Source of the DNA: Nocardia brasiliensis NBRC 14402
Lineage (GTDB): Bacteria; Actinomycetota; Actinomycetes; Mycobacteriales; Mycobacteriaceae
Direction: 5' to 3'
Length of the DNA: 64,000 nt
Assembly: GCF_000308475.2 (NCBI RefSeq)
Contig: NZ_BAFT02000016.1
Coordinates: 224,296-288,295, forward strand
Both the position numbers and the translations under genes were made by a program. Positions 49,543 through 59,793 of this stretch are shown one piece after another. Positions within the stretch are counted from its first letter, which is position 1. Every line of letters begins with the position of its first letter. A model generated the notes under the pieces. That model was not told the origin of the DNA, ran no database searches, and saw only the letters and a program-made list of their open reading frames with translations.

Positions 49543-50676
49543 GTGTCCAGCTATCAGGATGCGGTCATCGATGCGCTCGAGCGCCTCGACGACCTCGGCT
49601 ACGAACGCAATCTCGGGGGTGGCGATCTCGCCAATCACGGGCCGATGGGTGCCGAGGCGCTCGCGGTGCTCGGGCACGGCGACGCGGTGCCGGCTTGGGT
49701 CGCGACCTACCGCAAGGCGGCGCCGCACCACGAACCGCCCGTGCCGTACCAGCGGATCGACGGCACCGACGAGGCGGATTGGCGGGCCGCGCTGGGCGAT
49801 ATCGGCCGCGCGGGTGATTTCGAAGAACTCTTCCTGCGTGAGATCGCCGAGGAAGGCTGGCAGGCGGTGCTGGTGCGCTGGTGGCCGCGGTTGCTCCCGG
49901 GCCCGATGACCGGACTGACGCACGGACTGATCCGAACCGCGCACGCGGTGCGCGGCCTGTCCGCCGCGCCACCGACTCCGGTGCAGCTGCGCGAACTGTC
50001 CCGTGGGCTGGGTTATTGGGCCGCCCGGTTCGTCGACGCCGGGTGGGCGGGCAGGTTGACCGGCCGGCTGCCGGTGCCCGCCGCGCTGGCCGCGGTGCCG
50101 CGCCTGCCCGAACGGCCGCGCAGTCCGCAGGAGGGGTTGGCGCGGATGCGGAATCCGCAGGCGATGCCGGGCTACACCGACGCGCTCACCGCGCTCGCCG
50201 CCGACCACACCGACCGGCTGATCTCGGAGATGACCGCGACCTACGCCGGGGTGTGCGTCGCGCACTCCGGTGCCGGGTTCCCGATCCCGCTGTTGCACGG
50301 CGTCACCGCGCCCGCCGCGGCCCGGCTCGTGCTGCCGCAGTTGCCGCAGGAGCTGCACGGGCCGACCGTGGCCGCGCTGTGGCAGGCCCAGGTGACGCTG
50401 CTGATGATGGTCACCAACGGCCGCGACGGTGAGGACGGCGCACTGGACCGTGCGCAACGGGCCGAGGTGCCGGCCTGGGACGAACTGGTCGGCCGGGCCG
50501 TCGACCACGGTGACGAGCACGTCATCAAGTTCACCGAGGCCTGCCTGCGCGAGCACGCCCTGCGCCCGGACGCGCGCTATGCGTGGGCGGTCGATATCGC
50601 GCAGCGCCAGATCGAACGTCCCGACGCCGAAGGCGGTTCCGCGGTCGCGGTGCGTTTCGCCCGTCCGGCCGGCTGA
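49543..50676 (+). CDS. Questin oxidase-like protein (DUF4243-type)
   Basis: 377 aa. NHGPMGAEALAVLG (about 27-40), AHAVRGLS, FPIPLLHGVTAPAAARLVLP and VIKFTEACLREHAL are stretches I associate with the questin-oxidase-like family (fungal anthraquinone Baeyer-Villiger-type ring opening); several conserved His residues are present. GTG 49543 is chosen, preceded by a G-rich site; the longer frame would run through the MarR operator. In bacteria the substrate is unknown. Regulated presumably by the divergent MarR protein. Confidence 0.7.
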   Translation: MSSYQDAVIDALERLDDLGYERNLGGGDLANHGPMGAEALAVLGHGDAVPAWVATYRKAAPHHEPPVPYQRIDGTDEADWRAALGDIGRAGDFEELFLREIAEEGWQAVLVRWWPRLLPGPMTGLTHGLIRTAHAVRGLSAAPPTPVQLRELSRGLGYWAARFVDAGWAGRLTGRLPVPAALAAVPRLPERPRSPQEGLARMRNPQAMPGYTDALTALAADHTDRLISEMTATYAGVCVAHSGAGFPIPLLHGVTAPAAARLVLPQLPQELHGPTVAALWQAQVTLLMMVTNGRDGEDGALDRAQRAEVPAWDELVGRAVDHGDEHVIKFTEACLREHALRPDARYAWAVDIAQRQIERPDAEGGSAVAVRFARPAG

Positions 50677-50721
50677 GCGCCCCGCGCGTAGGACCGAACG
50701 GCGCGCGTAGGGTCGGCACCC

Positions 50722-51705
50722 ATGAGCATTCGCCTCGGCTATCAAATGCCCAACTTCACGTACGGACAGCCGGTGCGTGAGCTGTTCCCGACCGTGGTCG
50801 CGCAGGCCAGGGCGGCCGAGGCCGCCGGTTTCGACACCGTGTTCGTGATGGACCACTTCTATCAACTGCCGGGGCTGGGCACGCCGGACGATCCGATGCT
50901 GGAGTCCTACACCGCGCTGTCCGCACTGGCCGCCTCGACCGAGCGAATCCAGTTGTCGGCGTTGGTGACCGGCAACACCTATCGCAACCCGGCACTGCTC
51001 GCCAAGACCGTCACCACGCTGGACCTGGTCAGCGGTGCTCGCGCGGTGCTCGGCATCGGCGCGGGCTGGTACGAACTCGAGCACACGGCCTACGGTTTCG
51101 AGTTCGGCACGTTCACCGAGCGTTTCGAGCGGCTCGACGAGGCGCTGCAGATCATCCGGCCGATGCTGCGCGGCGAGCCGGCCACCTTCGACGGCAAGTG
51201 GTACCGGGCCGAGCACGCGATGAACGAGCCGCGGCTGCGCGACGATCTGCCGATCATGCTCGGCGGTTCCGGGGAGAAGAAGACCTTCGCCCTGGCCGCG
51301 CGGTACGCCGATCACCTCAACATCGTGTGCAACGCTTCGGAATTGCCACGGAAGATGGCGGCCCTGCACCAGCGCTGCGCCGAGATCGGCCGCGATCCGG
51401 CGACCCTGGAGGTCAGCTACCTGTGCATGCTGTTCCTCGACGAGGACGGCGACCAGGCCCGCAAGCAGCAGCGAGACTTCCTGCGCGGCAACGGCATCGA
51501 GCTGTCCGGCATGTCCCCTGCGGAGCTGGCGCAGTCCGTCGCGGACCGCCAGTTCGCCGGCGACGCCGACGAGGTCGCCGAGCAATTGCAGCGCCGCGTC
51601 CTCGATCACGGCGTGCAAGGACTCGTCGTCAACATGCTCACCAACGGCCATCGCCCCGGTGCGGTCGAGCTCGCGGGACATGCCCTTGCGCCGCTGGTGC
51701 GTTGA
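50722..51705 (+). CDS. LLM-class F420-dependent oxidoreductase
   Basis: 327 aa TIM-barrel of the luciferase-like monooxygenase superfamily. FDTVFVMDHF, ERIQLSALVTGNTYRNPALLAK, GIGAGWYELEH and PIMLGGSGEKKTF are typical of the F420-dependent subgroup of actinobacteria. Likely reduces or oxidises an unknown compound with F420. ATG start; the ribosome binding site is weak (GGGTCGG). Third gene downstream of the MarR operator and may be co-transcribed with the questin-oxidase-like gene. Confidence 0.88.
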   Translation: MSIRLGYQMPNFTYGQPVRELFPTVVAQARAAEAAGFDTVFVMDHFYQLPGLGTPDDPMLESYTALSALAASTERIQLSALVTGNTYRNPALLAKTVTTLDLVSGARAVLGIGAGWYELEHTAYGFEFGTFTERFERLDEALQIIRPMLRGEPATFDGKWYRAEHAMNEPRLRDDLPIMLGGSGEKKTFALAARYADHLNIVCNASELPRKMAALHQRCAEIGRDPATLEVSYLCMLFLDEDGDQARKQQRDFLRGNGIELSGMSPAELAQSVADRQFAGDADEVAEQLQRRVLDHGVQGLVVNMLTNGHRPGAVELAGHALAPLVR

Positions 51706-51735
51706 TCGAACGTGCCCTGAAAACTGTTGGGAGTA

Positions 51736-51760
51736 CGGAAACTTTTCCGGTCGATAGAAT
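51736..51760 (+). promoter_or_regulatory. Leaderless promoter with CGGAAA-CT-TTTCCG dyad
   Basis: A -10-like TAGAAT (51755-51760) ends 7 nt before the GTG at 51768, the spacing expected of leaderless genes. A perfect 14-bp dyad, CGGAAA (51736-51741) and TTTCCG (51744-51749), covers the -35 region and could be a repressor site. Confidence 0.45.
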
Positions 51761-51767
51761 CGGCAAC

Positions 51768-52520
51768 GTGACAGCGTCCACACCGGAGCGGCGGGGTTCT
51801 TACGGATTCGACGCGCCACCGATCATGGTCCTGCTAGGCGTGCTCGCGCTCGGGTTCCTGATCGGTGCGGTGGTCGACGTGCTGGTCGGCGAACTCGCGT
51901 CGGCGGCGGTGCTGGTGTTGATCGGGCTCGCGATGGCCGCGCAGTTCAGCCTGTTCCTGCACGCCACCCGGCGGGGTAAGTTCCGCGCCTGGGACGGGCT
52001 GCTGGACGACCTGCGGCTGCGCGGCGACGAGCGCCTGCTCGATCTCGGCTGCGGGCGCGGTGCGGTGCTGCTCGCCGCGGCCAAGCGCTTGCCCGAGGGT
52101 AAGGCCGTCGGCATCGATCTGTGGCGTTCGGTCGACCAATCCGGCAACAATTCCGCGACCACCGCGCAGAACGCGGTCGCCGAGCAGGTCGCGGACCGGA
52201 TCGAACTGCACACCGGCGACATCACCTCGTTGCCGTTCCGGACCGGCGAGTTCGACGTCGTCGTCTCCAGCCTGGTCATCCACAACATCAAATCCTCGGC
52301 GGGGCGCGCGGCCGCCGTGCGGGAGGCGCTGCGCGTGCTGCGGCCCGGCGGTCACCTCGTCCTCGTCGATATCGGCCGGACCGGCGAATACGAGACCACG
52401 CTCGTCGCCAACGGCGCCCAAGCCCTGCGCGCCCGAACCCTCGGTTGGCAGGTCTGGTGGGGCGGCCCCTGGATGCCGACCCGCACCCTGAGCGCCACCG
52501 CCCCACCCGCCACCGCCTGA
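51768..52520 (+). CDS. Membrane-anchored SAM methyltransferase
   Basis: 250 aa. Two membrane helices (about 18-60) precede a class I methyltransferase domain: LDLGCGRGAVLLAAA (motif I), GIDLW, DITSLPF and RPGGHLVLVDIG. GTG 51768 is supported by a -10-like box 7 nt upstream and by the absence of a ribosome binding site. The substrate is unknown; membrane anchoring suggests a lipid or quinone-like acceptor. Confidence 0.85.
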   Translation: MTASTPERRGSYGFDAPPIMVLLGVLALGFLIGAVVDVLVGELASAAVLVLIGLAMAAQFSLFLHATRRGKFRAWDGLLDDLRLRGDERLLDLGCGRGAVLLAAAKRLPEGKAVGIDLWRSVDQSGNNSATTAQNAVAEQVADRIELHTGDITSLPFRTGEFDVVVSSLVIHNIKSSAGRAAAVREALRVLRPGGHLVLVDIGRTGEYETTLVANGAQALRARTLGWQVWWGGPWMPTRTLSATAPPATA

Positions 52521-52589
52521 CCCGCCGATGAATTCCCTCGGTGCGGAACGTCTTCAGTAACAGGCGAATTCCGAACGGGAGGAACGGCG

Positions 52590-53147
52590 ATGCGGGAATT
52601 GATCGTGACCGAGAACATCACGCTGGACGGCGTGATCGAGGCCGCGGAGTGGTTCGAGGTGGCCAACGCGGCCGGTGTGGATCAGTCCGACCTGGTAGCG
52701 ACGTTGCGGTCGCATATGGCCGATTCCGACGCGGTCCTGTTCGGCCGGGCCACCTTCGAGGACATGCGGGGCTACTGGCCGGCGCAGGCCGACGACACCA
52801 CCGGGGTCACCGATCATCTGAACCGGGCGACCAAGTACGTCGTCTCCGGCACCCTCGACCAACCGGACTGGGCGAACACCGTGGTGCTGCGTGGTCCGCT
52901 GGTCGAGGAGATCCGCGCGGTCAAGGCGGCGCCGGGCAAGGCCATCGTGGCCACCGGCAGCATCCGGCTGGTGCATGCCCTGATCGCCGCCGACCTGGTC
53001 GACGAGTACCGGATGTTCGTCTATCCGGTCGTGCGGGGCACCGGTCGGCGCCTGTTCACCGGGGGTGCGGCGATCCCGGCGCTGCGGCTCGTGGAGACGC
53101 GCCCCTTCGAATCGGGGGTGGTGCTGCTGCGATACCGGCCCGCCTAG
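52590..53147 (+). CDS. RibD/dihydrofolate reductase-like protein
   Basis: 185 aa of the RibD C-terminal/DHFR superfamily. VTENITLDGVIEA at the start, AVLFGRATFEDMRGYWPA and VSGTLDQPDWANT in the middle, and YPVVRGTGRRLF near the end are typical of the small stand-alone reductases abundant in actinobacteria. GGGAGG lies 7 nt before the ATG. Substrate unknown. Confidence 0.9.
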   Translation: MRELIVTENITLDGVIEAAEWFEVANAAGVDQSDLVATLRSHMADSDAVLFGRATFEDMRGYWPAQADDTTGVTDHLNRATKYVVSGTLDQPDWANTVVLRGPLVEEIRAVKAAPGKAIVATGSIRLVHALIAADLVDEYRMFVYPVVRGTGRRLFTGGAAIPALRLVETRPFESGVVLLRYRPA

Positions 53148-53149
53148 CC

Positions 53150-53314
53150 TCAGTTGAAGAGGTTCGCGAGGCCGGACGCGATGCCGCGCAGCAGGCGGAA
53201 ACCGCCCGCTGTGGCGTATTCGACGGCGACGTCCTGGCCGATGTCGGTGACTGTTTCGCGGGCGGTGTCACGCGCGGTGCTACGCCTGCGTCGGCGGCGG
53301 CGGAAGATCCCCAT
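53150..53314 (-). CDS. 54-aa basic small protein, probably leaderless
   Basis: MGIF followed by an Arg-rich stretch, then an amphipathic/hydrophobic part ending ASGLANLFN. A -10-like TATAAC (minus strand, 53325-53320) ends 5 nt before the ATG, suggesting a leaderless message. Codon third positions are G/C-biased as in real genes. No ribosome binding site and no family. It ends 3 nt from the convergent reductase gene. Confidence 0.5.
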   Translation of the reverse strand: MGIFRRRRRRRSTARDTARETVTDIGQDVAVEYATAGGFRLLRGIASGLANLFN

Positions 53315-53539
53315 GACCTGTTATACCGGCGGGCCGCCTCGGCGCAACAAGTCCAGGCGATTTCAGGTGCTCGCGGTCCATCTGGCACAATGAACCACCG
53401 TCCTTCCGGACAAAGTGTCAGCCCGTCTCCGGTTACGTACCGCGCGGCGGTCACACACTCCAAGCGCTAAACCGGGCTCGCAGACCATGCGGGTCGCTGA
53501 ATTGCGCCGTGACCAACCAATGAAAGAGGCAGAACAAGC

Positions 53540-53971
53540 ATGGCTGTTCGCATCAAGCTCACCCGCATGGGCAAGATCCGCAACCCGCAGTACCGCATCG
53601 TCGTCGCGGACGCGCGTACCCGCCGGGACGGCCGGGCCATCGAGTCCATCGGCAAGTACCACCCGAAGGAAGAGCCGTCGCTCATCGAGATCGATTCCGA
53701 GCGCGCTCAGTACTGGCTGGGTGTCGGCGCGCAGCCGACCGAGCCCGTCCAGCGCCTGCTGGAGATCACCGGTGACTGGCAGAAGTTCAAGGGCCTGCCG
53801 GGCGCCGAGGGCACGCTGAAGGTCAAGGCCGCCAAGGCGTCCAAGCTGGACCTGTTCAACGCCGCGCTGGCCGCCGCCGACAACGCCCCGACCACCGAGG
53901 CCGTCACCCCGAAGAAGAAGGCCGCCAAGAAGGACGAGGCCGCCGTGGCCGAGACCGAGGCTGCTGAGTAA
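53540..53971 (+). CDS. rpsP: 30S ribosomal protein bS16
   Basis: 143 aa. [38 protein letters not shown] and [16 protein letters not shown] are canonical bS16. The C-terminal 45 residues are Ala/Lys/Glu-rich, an extension common in actinobacteria. First gene of rpsP-khpA-rimM-trmD; its stop overlaps the next start (TAATG). About 225 bp of upstream leader (53315-53539) shows no other gene. Confidence 0.98.
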   Translation: MAVRIKLTRMGKIRNPQYRIVVADARTRRDGRAIESIGKYHPKEEPSLIEIDSERAQYWLGVGAQPTEPVQRLLEITGDWQKFKGLPGAEGTLKVKAAKASKLDLFNAALAAADNAPTTEAVTPKKKAAKKDEAAVAETEAAE

Positions 53972-54213
53972 TGAGCGCAGTCGTCGCCGATGCTGTGGAA
54001 CATTTGGTTCGCGGCATCGTCGCGAATCCGGATGACGTCCGCGTCGAGCTGATCACCGGCCGCCGCGGACGCACCGTCGAGGTGCACGTTCACCCTGATG
54101 ACCTGGGCAAGGTGATCGGTCGCGGCGGTCGTACCGCGACCGCGCTGCGCACCCTGGTCGCCGGTATCGGCGGCCGGGGCATCCGGGTCGACGTGGTCGA
54201 CACCGACCAGTAG
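53971..54213 (+). CDS. khpA: KH-domain RNA-binding protein KhpA
   Basis: 80 aa single KH domain with the VIGRGGRTATALRTLV GxxG loop that grips single-stranded RNA. Located between rpsP and rimM, as in other actinobacteria and Firmicutes (ylqC). Binds RNA with KhpB in other bacteria; role in ribosome assembly or division control is inferred. Confidence 0.95.
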   Translation: MSAVVADAVEHLVRGIVANPDDVRVELITGRRGRTVEVHVHPDDLGKVIGRGGRTATALRTLVAGIGGRGIRVDVVDTDQ

Positions 54214-54738
54214 ATGGAACTTGTCGTAGGACGGGTCGCCAAGTCGCACGGCGTGCGTGGCGAGTTGGTCGTCGAGATACGCACCGACGAGCCGCAGGCC
54301 CGGTTCGCGCCGGGCAGCACGCTGCGCGGACGGCTGGCGCGGTCCAAGGAAGTTCGTGAGTTCACCGTGGAGTCGGCCCGAGAGCACTCGGGCCGGCTTC
54401 TGGTGTTTCTCGACGGCGTCAGCGGGCGCGAGGCGGCCGACGCGTTGCGCGGAATGCTGTTCGTGGTGGACAGCGCCGATCTGCCGCCCTCGGACGATCC
54501 GGACGAGTACTACGACCACGAACTCGAGGGGCTGACCGTCCGGCTCACCGACGAGACCGTGGTCGGCACCGTGCGTGAGGTCCTGCATTCGGCTGCGGGA
54601 GAACTGCTTTCGGTGCGGGCCGCCGCGGACGGCCGGGAGATCCTGATCCCGTTCGTCACCGCGATCGTGCCCACCGTCTCGCTGGCGGAACGGCTGATCG
54701 TCATCGATCCGCCCGAGGGACTGCTCGATCCGGAGTAG
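54214..54738 (+). CDS. rimM: 16S rRNA maturation factor RimM
   Basis: 174 aa. [17 protein letters not shown] at the start and the PRC-barrel domain (about 95-170, [23 protein letters not shown]) are characteristic. Assists late assembly of the 30S head. Begins directly after the khpA stop. Confidence 0.96.
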   Translation: MELVVGRVAKSHGVRGELVVEIRTDEPQARFAPGSTLRGRLARSKEVREFTVESAREHSGRLLVFLDGVSGREAADALRGMLFVVDSADLPPSDDPDEYYDHELEGLTVRLTDETVVGTVREVLHSAAGELLSVRAAADGREILIPFVTAIVPTVSLAERLIVIDPPEGLLDPE

Positions 54739-54749
54739 GGGATGAGCGT

Positions 54750-55427
54750 ATGAAACTCGACGTCGTCACGATCTTCCCCGAGTACCTCGAGCCGCTGCGG
54801 ACCGCGCTGCTCGGCAAGGCGATCGACAAGGGCCTTATCTCGGTCGCCGTGCACGATCTGCGCGACTGGACGCACGACGTGCACAAGTCCGTCGACGATG
54901 CTCCGTACGGCGGCGGCCCCGGCATGGTCATGAAGCCGACGGTGTGGGGCGACGCGCTGGACGCGGTCTGCCCCGACGACGCGCTGCTCGTCGTCCCGAC
55001 GCCCGCGGGCGTCCCGTTCACTCAGGCGACCGCGCAGCGCTGGGCCACCGAGAACCATCTCGTCTTCGCGTGCGGCCGGTACGAGGGCATCGATCAACGC
55101 GTCTTCGACGATGCGGCCCGTCGGGTGCGCGTCGAAGAGGTGAGCATCGGCGACTACGTGCTGATCGGTGGCGAGGCCGCCGTGCTCGTGCTGGCCGAGG
55201 CCGTGGTCCGGCTGATCCCCGGGGTGCTCGGCAATCAGCAATCCCACCAAGAGGATTCGTTCTCCGACGGCCTGCTCGAGGGCCCCAGCTACACCCGTCC
55301 GGTCACCTGGCGCGAGCTCGAGGTCCCGCCGATCCTGCTCTCCGGCGACCACGCCAAGGTGGCTGCCTGGCGCCGCGAGCAGTCCCTCGCGCGCACCCGT
55401 GAGCGCCGCCCCGACCTGCTGCCCTGA
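54750..55427 (+). CDS. trmD: tRNA (guanine-N1)-methyltransferase TrmD
   Basis: 225 aa SPOUT methyltransferase. [11 protein letters not shown] at the start, [27 protein letters not shown] and [11 protein letters not shown] (knot) are diagnostic. Methylates G37 of tRNAs reading CNN codons. Last gene of the ribosomal operon, ending 5 bp from the convergent regulator gene. Confidence 0.97.
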   Translation: MKLDVVTIFPEYLEPLRTALLGKAIDKGLISVAVHDLRDWTHDVHKSVDDAPYGGGPGMVMKPTVWGDALDAVCPDDALLVVPTPAGVPFTQATAQRWATENHLVFACGRYEGIDQRVFDDAARRVRVEEVSIGDYVLIGGEAAVLVLAEAVVRLIPGVLGNQQSHQEDSFSDGLLEGPSYTRPVTWRELEVPPILLSGDHAKVAAWRREQSLARTRERRPDLLP

Positions 55428-55432
55428 CCTAC

Positions 55433-56284
55433 CTAGGGCAGCAGCCCGTGCCGCCGCGCCGCGACCACCGCCTCGTGGCGTGAGTGCGCGTCCAGTTTCG
55501 TCATCGCGTTGCGCAGGTAGCTCTTGACCGTTTCCGCGGCGAGCGAGAGCCGTTGCGCCGCCTCCTGATTCGTGCAGCCGAGGGCGACCTGCGAGAGCAC
55601 GTCCAGCTCCCGCCGGGACAGCTGGGGCGCGTCGGCGGCGGGTGCGCCGACCATGACGCGGGTGAGGCGTTCGCACACCGTGTGCAGCCGTCCACGCAGG
55701 TTGTCGTCGTCGGCCGAGCGGGCCATGCCGCGCAGCTCGGCGTGGATGTCGCGGAGTTCCTCGGCGACCGCGGGCGCGGTGTCGGAGGCGGGCGCGGTCA
55801 TCTCCAGCAGGCGCAGCCTGCGGTCCACCTCGTCCCGGACGGCGATCTCGGTGGCCAGCCTGCGGCCCGCCTGCACCACCAGATCGGCGGTGCGGTCGCC
55901 GATCGGACTGGCGCCGCGGGTGGCGGCGTAGAGCACGGCCCGCGAACATTGACCGACCACCACCGGCACGGCGACGATCGAACGCAACCCTTCGCCGGAC
56001 ACCGGCCCGTCGTAGTGATGGGTGATCGTGGAGGTGTTGACGTAGTCGGCGACCGACGCCGGACGGCCGGACTCCATCACCCGCCCGCCCAGCCCCGAGG
56101 TGCGCAGCACGGACAGACCGCGCAGTCCATTGGTCAGGGTGCCGACGAATTCCGATAGCAGTAGCGCATCGCCGTGCACCTCGCCGCCGAACGCCACCGG
56201 CACCCCGGCCGTGCCCGCTACCCAGCGGATTTCGGCGCGCAGCGCGTCTGAGTCGCGCGGGCGGAGCAGCGCGGTGTGGGTCAT
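55433..56284 (-). CDS. GAF-LuxR transcription regulator
   Basis: 283 aa. An N-terminal GAF-like sensor (about 15-160) and a C-terminal LuxR helix-turn-helix (about 218-280: LSRRELDVLSQVALGCTNQEAAQRLSLAAETVKSYLRNAMTKLD). ATG 56284 is preferred, with GGGGTGAG upstream; the longer frame lacks a site. It diverges from two acyl-CoA ligases and likely responds to their substrate or a related acid. Confidence 0.88.
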   Translation of the reverse strand: MTHTALLRPRDSDALRAEIRWVAGTAGVPVAFGGEVHGDALLLSEFVGTLTNGLRGLSVLRTSGLGGRVMESGRPASVADYVNTSTITHHYDGPVSGEGLRSIVAVPVVVGQCSRAVLYAATRGASPIGDRTADLVVQAGRRLATEIAVRDEVDRRLRLLEMTAPASDTAPAVAEELRDIHAELRGMARSADDDNLRGRLHTVCERLTRVMVGAPAADAPQLSRRELDVLSQVALGCTNQEAAQRLSLAAETVKSYLRNAMTKLDAHSRHEAVVAARRHGLLP

Positions 56285-56429
56285 GGGACTCACCCCTTTT
56301 CGGGGGTAGTGGCGAACTAGGTGTGACCCACATCCTATTAGGACCAACGGGACGTAGTGCGTGTTCGGTCACGCCTGGCGCGCGGCGGGGACGCGCCAGT
56401 GCGTGACCCGAACACTGAGGAGTGACGAG

Positions 56430-58058
56430 ATGGGTATCGACTTGAATCCACGCGTGCGGGAGTTGCTGGACATGTACGACCGGCCGGACGCCTCGGCCGC
56501 CGACGTACTGTGCGATCGGCATCCCGCGAACGGGATCGCGTTCACCATCGTCGAGAGCGACCTGTCGTCGACCGATCTCACCTATGGCGAACTGCGGGAG
56601 CGCTCGTCCCGGTTCGCCGCGGCGCTGGCCGACCTCGGGATCGGGCCCGGCGATCGGGTGGCGACGTTGATGGCGAAGTCCGCGGATCTGGTGGTCGCCC
56701 TGCTGGCCATCTGGCGCCGCGGGGCGGTGCACGTCCCGCTGTTCACCGCGTTCGCGCCGCCCGCCATCGCGTTCCGGCTCGAGGCGAGCCGGACCACGGT
56801 CGTCATCGCAGACGCCGACCAGGCGGGCAAGCTCGCGCCGGGGCCGGACATGCCCGCGGACGCGCCGTGGCAGGTCATCGTCAGCGGTGCGGCGCCGAGC
56901 GGCACGCTGAGCATGGCGGAGCTGCTGGCCGGCAAGTCCGCGGACGATCCGAACGCCGCCGCGGTCGCGGTCGGCGGGGACGGGCTGCTGATCCAGCTGT
57001 TCACCAGCGGCACCACCGGCACCCCGAAGGGGGTGCCGATTCCGTTGCGCGCCTTGGCTTCCTTCCAGGCGTATCAGGAGTTCGCGCTCGACGTCCGCAC
57101 GGACGACGTGTACTGGAACGCCGCCGATCCGGGCTGGGCCTACGGCCTCTACTGGGCGATTCTGTCGCCGCTGTCCAGCGGCATCCGCAGCCTGCTGCTG
57201 CACGCGGGTTTCTCCGCGCCGCTCACCTGGCAGGTGCTCGAACACTTCGGCGTCACCAATTTCACGGCCGCGCCGACGGTGTACCGCGCGCTGCGCGCGG
57301 CGGGTGGCACGCCGCCGCGGATCAGGTTGCGCCGCGCGTCTTCGGCGGGTGAACCGCTGACGCCCGAGGTCGTGGCCTGGTCGCTGGAGAATCTCGGCGT
57401 CGCGGTGCGCGATCACTACGGCCAGACCGAGCACGGGATGCTCATCTGCAATGCCTGGCACGAGGCGCTCGACGCGGAGGTGCCCGCAGGGTCGATGGGA
57501 CGCACACTGCCGGGCTGGACCTGCGCGGTGCTGGCCGACGACGCGGACACCGTCGCGCCCGTCGGCGAACTCGGCCGCGTCGCGATCGATACGGCCAACA
57601 GTCCGCTGCTGTGGTTCCTCGGCTATCTGGACGCGCCCGAACGCACCGCGCAGCGCTTCACGCCGGACGGCCGCTGGTACCTCACCGGTGACGCGGGCTC
57701 GCAGGACGAGAACGGCTGCTTCCACTTCTCCGCCCGGGACGACGACGTGATCATCATGGCCGGGTACCGGATCGGCCCTTTCGAGGTGGAAAGCGTGCTG
57801 GTGCTGCACGATCAGGTCGCCGAGGCCGCCGTGGTCGGCATGCCCGACGAATTGCGCGGCGAGGTGCTGGAGGCGTTCGTGGTGTTGCGCGACGGTTCCG
57901 GGGGCAGCGACGAGCTCGCGGCCCAGTTGCAGGATCTGGTGAAGCGGAAGTTCGCCGCGCACGCCTATCCGCGCACCGTGCATTTCGTGCCGGAGCTGCC
58001 GAAGACGCCCAGCGGCAAGGTGCAGCGATTCGTGCTGCGGCAGAAGGGAAACAAGTGA
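56430..58058 (+). CDS. Acyl-CoA synthetase / AMP-dependent ligase
   Basis: 542 aa ANL-superfamily enzyme. [14 protein letters not shown] is the ATP loop, [12 protein letters not shown] and DHYGQTE the adenylate site, [16 protein letters not shown] the hinge region and TPSGKVQR carries the catalytic Lys. Closest in style to acetyl-/medium-chain acyl-CoA synthetases (AcsA/MACS). GAGGAG lies 7 nt before ATG 56430. Coupled to the next ligase gene (GTGATG). Confidence 0.9.
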   Translation: MGIDLNPRVRELLDMYDRPDASAADVLCDRHPANGIAFTIVESDLSSTDLTYGELRERSSRFAAALADLGIGPGDRVATLMAKSADLVVALLAIWRRGAVHVPLFTAFAPPAIAFRLEASRTTVVIADADQAGKLAPGPDMPADAPWQVIVSGAAPSGTLSMAELLAGKSADDPNAAAVAVGGDGLLIQLFTSGTTGTPKGVPIPLRALASFQAYQEFALDVRTDDVYWNAADPGWAYGLYWAILSPLSSGIRSLLLHAGFSAPLTWQVLEHFGVTNFTAAPTVYRALRAAGGTPPRIRLRRASSAGEPLTPEVVAWSLENLGVAVRDHYGQTEHGMLICNAWHEALDAEVPAGSMGRTLPGWTCAVLADDADTVAPVGELGRVAIDTANSPLLWFLGYLDAPERTAQRFTPDGRWYLTGDAGSQDENGCFHFSARDDDVIIMAGYRIGPFEVESVLVLHDQVAEAAVVGMPDELRGEVLEAFVVLRDGSGGSDELAAQLQDLVKRKFAAHAYPRTVHFVPELPKTPSGKVQRFVLRQKGNK

Positions 58059-59683
58059 TGTCGCAGCCCAGCTACGCCTCGGGGACGTCGCAGACTCCGC
58101 TGCTCGGCGACACCATCGGCGGCAATCTCGACCGCGCGGTGGCGGCGCATCCGGATCGGGAAGCGTTGGTGGACAAGACCTCCGATCGTCGCTGGACCTA
58201 TCGGGAGCTGGGTGCGGCGATCGACGCGCTGGCCACCGGGCTGGCCGCGCGCGGCATCGCGAAGGGCGACCGGGTCGGCATCTGGGCGCCGAACTGTGCG
58301 GAATGGTTCTTCGCGCAGTACGCGACGGCGAAGATCGGCGCGATCCTGGTGAACATCAATCCCGCCTACCGGACCAGTGAGCTGGAATACGTCCTGCGCC
58401 AGGCGGGCGTGCGCGTGCTGATCGCGGCCGCGGAGTTCAAGACCTCGAACTACGTCGCGATGATCGACGAGGTCCGCCCGAACTGCCCGGCGCTGGAACA
58501 GGTGCTGATCCTGGGCACGCCGGAGTGGGACGAGCTGGCGCGGACCGCGATCGATCCGGATCGGCTGGCGGCACGCGCCGCGGAACTGTCCATCGACGAC
58601 CCGATCAACATCCAGTACACCTCGGGCACAACGGGTTTCCCCAAAGGGGCGACGCTGAGCCACCACAACATCCTGAACAACGGCTTCTTCGTCGGGGAGC
58701 TGTGCGGCTACACCGAGCAGGACCGGATCTGCGTGCCGGTGCCGTTCTACCACTGCTTCGGCATGGTGATGGGGAATCTGGCCGCCACCAGTCACGCTGC
58801 GGCGGTGGTGATTCCGGCGCCCGCATTCGATCCGGTGGCGACCCTGGCCGCGGTCGAAGCCGAGCGCTGCACCTCGCTCTACGGCGTGCCGACCATGTTC
58901 ATCGCCCTGCTCACCGAACTCGACACCGCCACAACTGATCTGTCCAGCCTGCGCACCGGCATCATGGCCGGCTCGCCGTGTCCGGTGGAGGTGATGAAGC
59001 GGGTGATCGATCGGATGGGCATGCACGAGGTGTGCATCTGCTACGGCATGACCGAGACCTCGCCGGTCTCCACCCAGACCCGCCGCGACGACGGCATCGA
59101 TCGCCGCACCGCCACCGTCGGCCGGGTCGGCCCGCATCTCGAGGTCAAAATCGTCGATCCCGCAACAGGTCTCACCGTGCCCCGCGGCGAGCCGGGCGAA
59201 TTGTGCACCCGTGGTTACTCGGTGATGCTCGGCTACTGGAGCGATCCCGGCAAGACTGCCGAGGCCATCGACGCCGCCCGCTGGATGCACACCGGCGATA
59301 TCGGCGTGATGGACGACGACGGCTACCTGGCGATCACCGGGCGGATCAAGGACATGGTGATCCGCGGCGGCGAGAACATCTATCCCCGTGAGATCGAGGA
59401 GTTCCTCTACACCCACCCGGACATCCTGGATGCCCAGGTCATCGGCGTACCCGACCCGAAGTACGGCGAGGAGCTGATGGCCTGGGTCCGGATGCGCGAG
59501 GGCGCGGCGCCGTTGGACGCGACGAGGGTTCGCGAGTTCTGCACCGGCAAATTGGCGCATTTCAAGATTCCGCGTTACGTGCACGTGGTGGACGAATTCC
59601 CGATGACCGTCACCGGAAAGATCCGCAAGGCCGAAATGCGTGAATTGTCCCGTGCGCTACTCGCTTTGCCGGATCAGACCTGA
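58058..59683 (+). CDS. Fatty-acid or aromatic-acid CoA ligase (FadD-like)
   Basis: 541 aa. [46 protein letters not shown] and TGKIRKAEM are the canonical ANL motifs in order; the length and TPLLGDTIG start fit medium/long-chain FadD-type ligases such as FadD35. The alternative GTG 58055 gives one more residue. Works with the upstream ligase under the GAF-LuxR regulator; substrate class is not certain. Confidence 0.9.
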   Translation: MSQPSYASGTSQTPLLGDTIGGNLDRAVAAHPDREALVDKTSDRRWTYRELGAAIDALATGLAARGIAKGDRVGIWAPNCAEWFFAQYATAKIGAILVNINPAYRTSELEYVLRQAGVRVLIAAAEFKTSNYVAMIDEVRPNCPALEQVLILGTPEWDELARTAIDPDRLAARAAELSIDDPINIQYTSGTTGFPKGATLSHHNILNNGFFVGELCGYTEQDRICVPVPFYHCFGMVMGNLAATSHAAAVVIPAPAFDPVATLAAVEAERCTSLYGVPTMFIALLTELDTATTDLSSLRTGIMAGSPCPVEVMKRVIDRMGMHEVCICYGMTETSPVSTQTRRDDGIDRRTATVGRVGPHLEVKIVDPATGLTVPRGEPGELCTRGYSVMLGYWSDPGKTAEAIDAARWMHTGDIGVMDDDGYLAITGRIKDMVIRGGENIYPREIEEFLYTHPDILDAQVIGVPDPKYGEELMAWVRMREGAAPLDATRVREFCTGKLAHFKIPRYVHVVDEFPMTVTGKIRKAEMRELSRALLALPDQT

Positions 59684-59793
59684 GATGAGGTGCCCCGATT
59701 ACTACGGTCATGTGACCCGGAGGTGGCGACCATAAGGTGGGATGAGTTCGACTGTCGGGGGGATCTGACACATCTGATATCGAGAGGTCTTGC

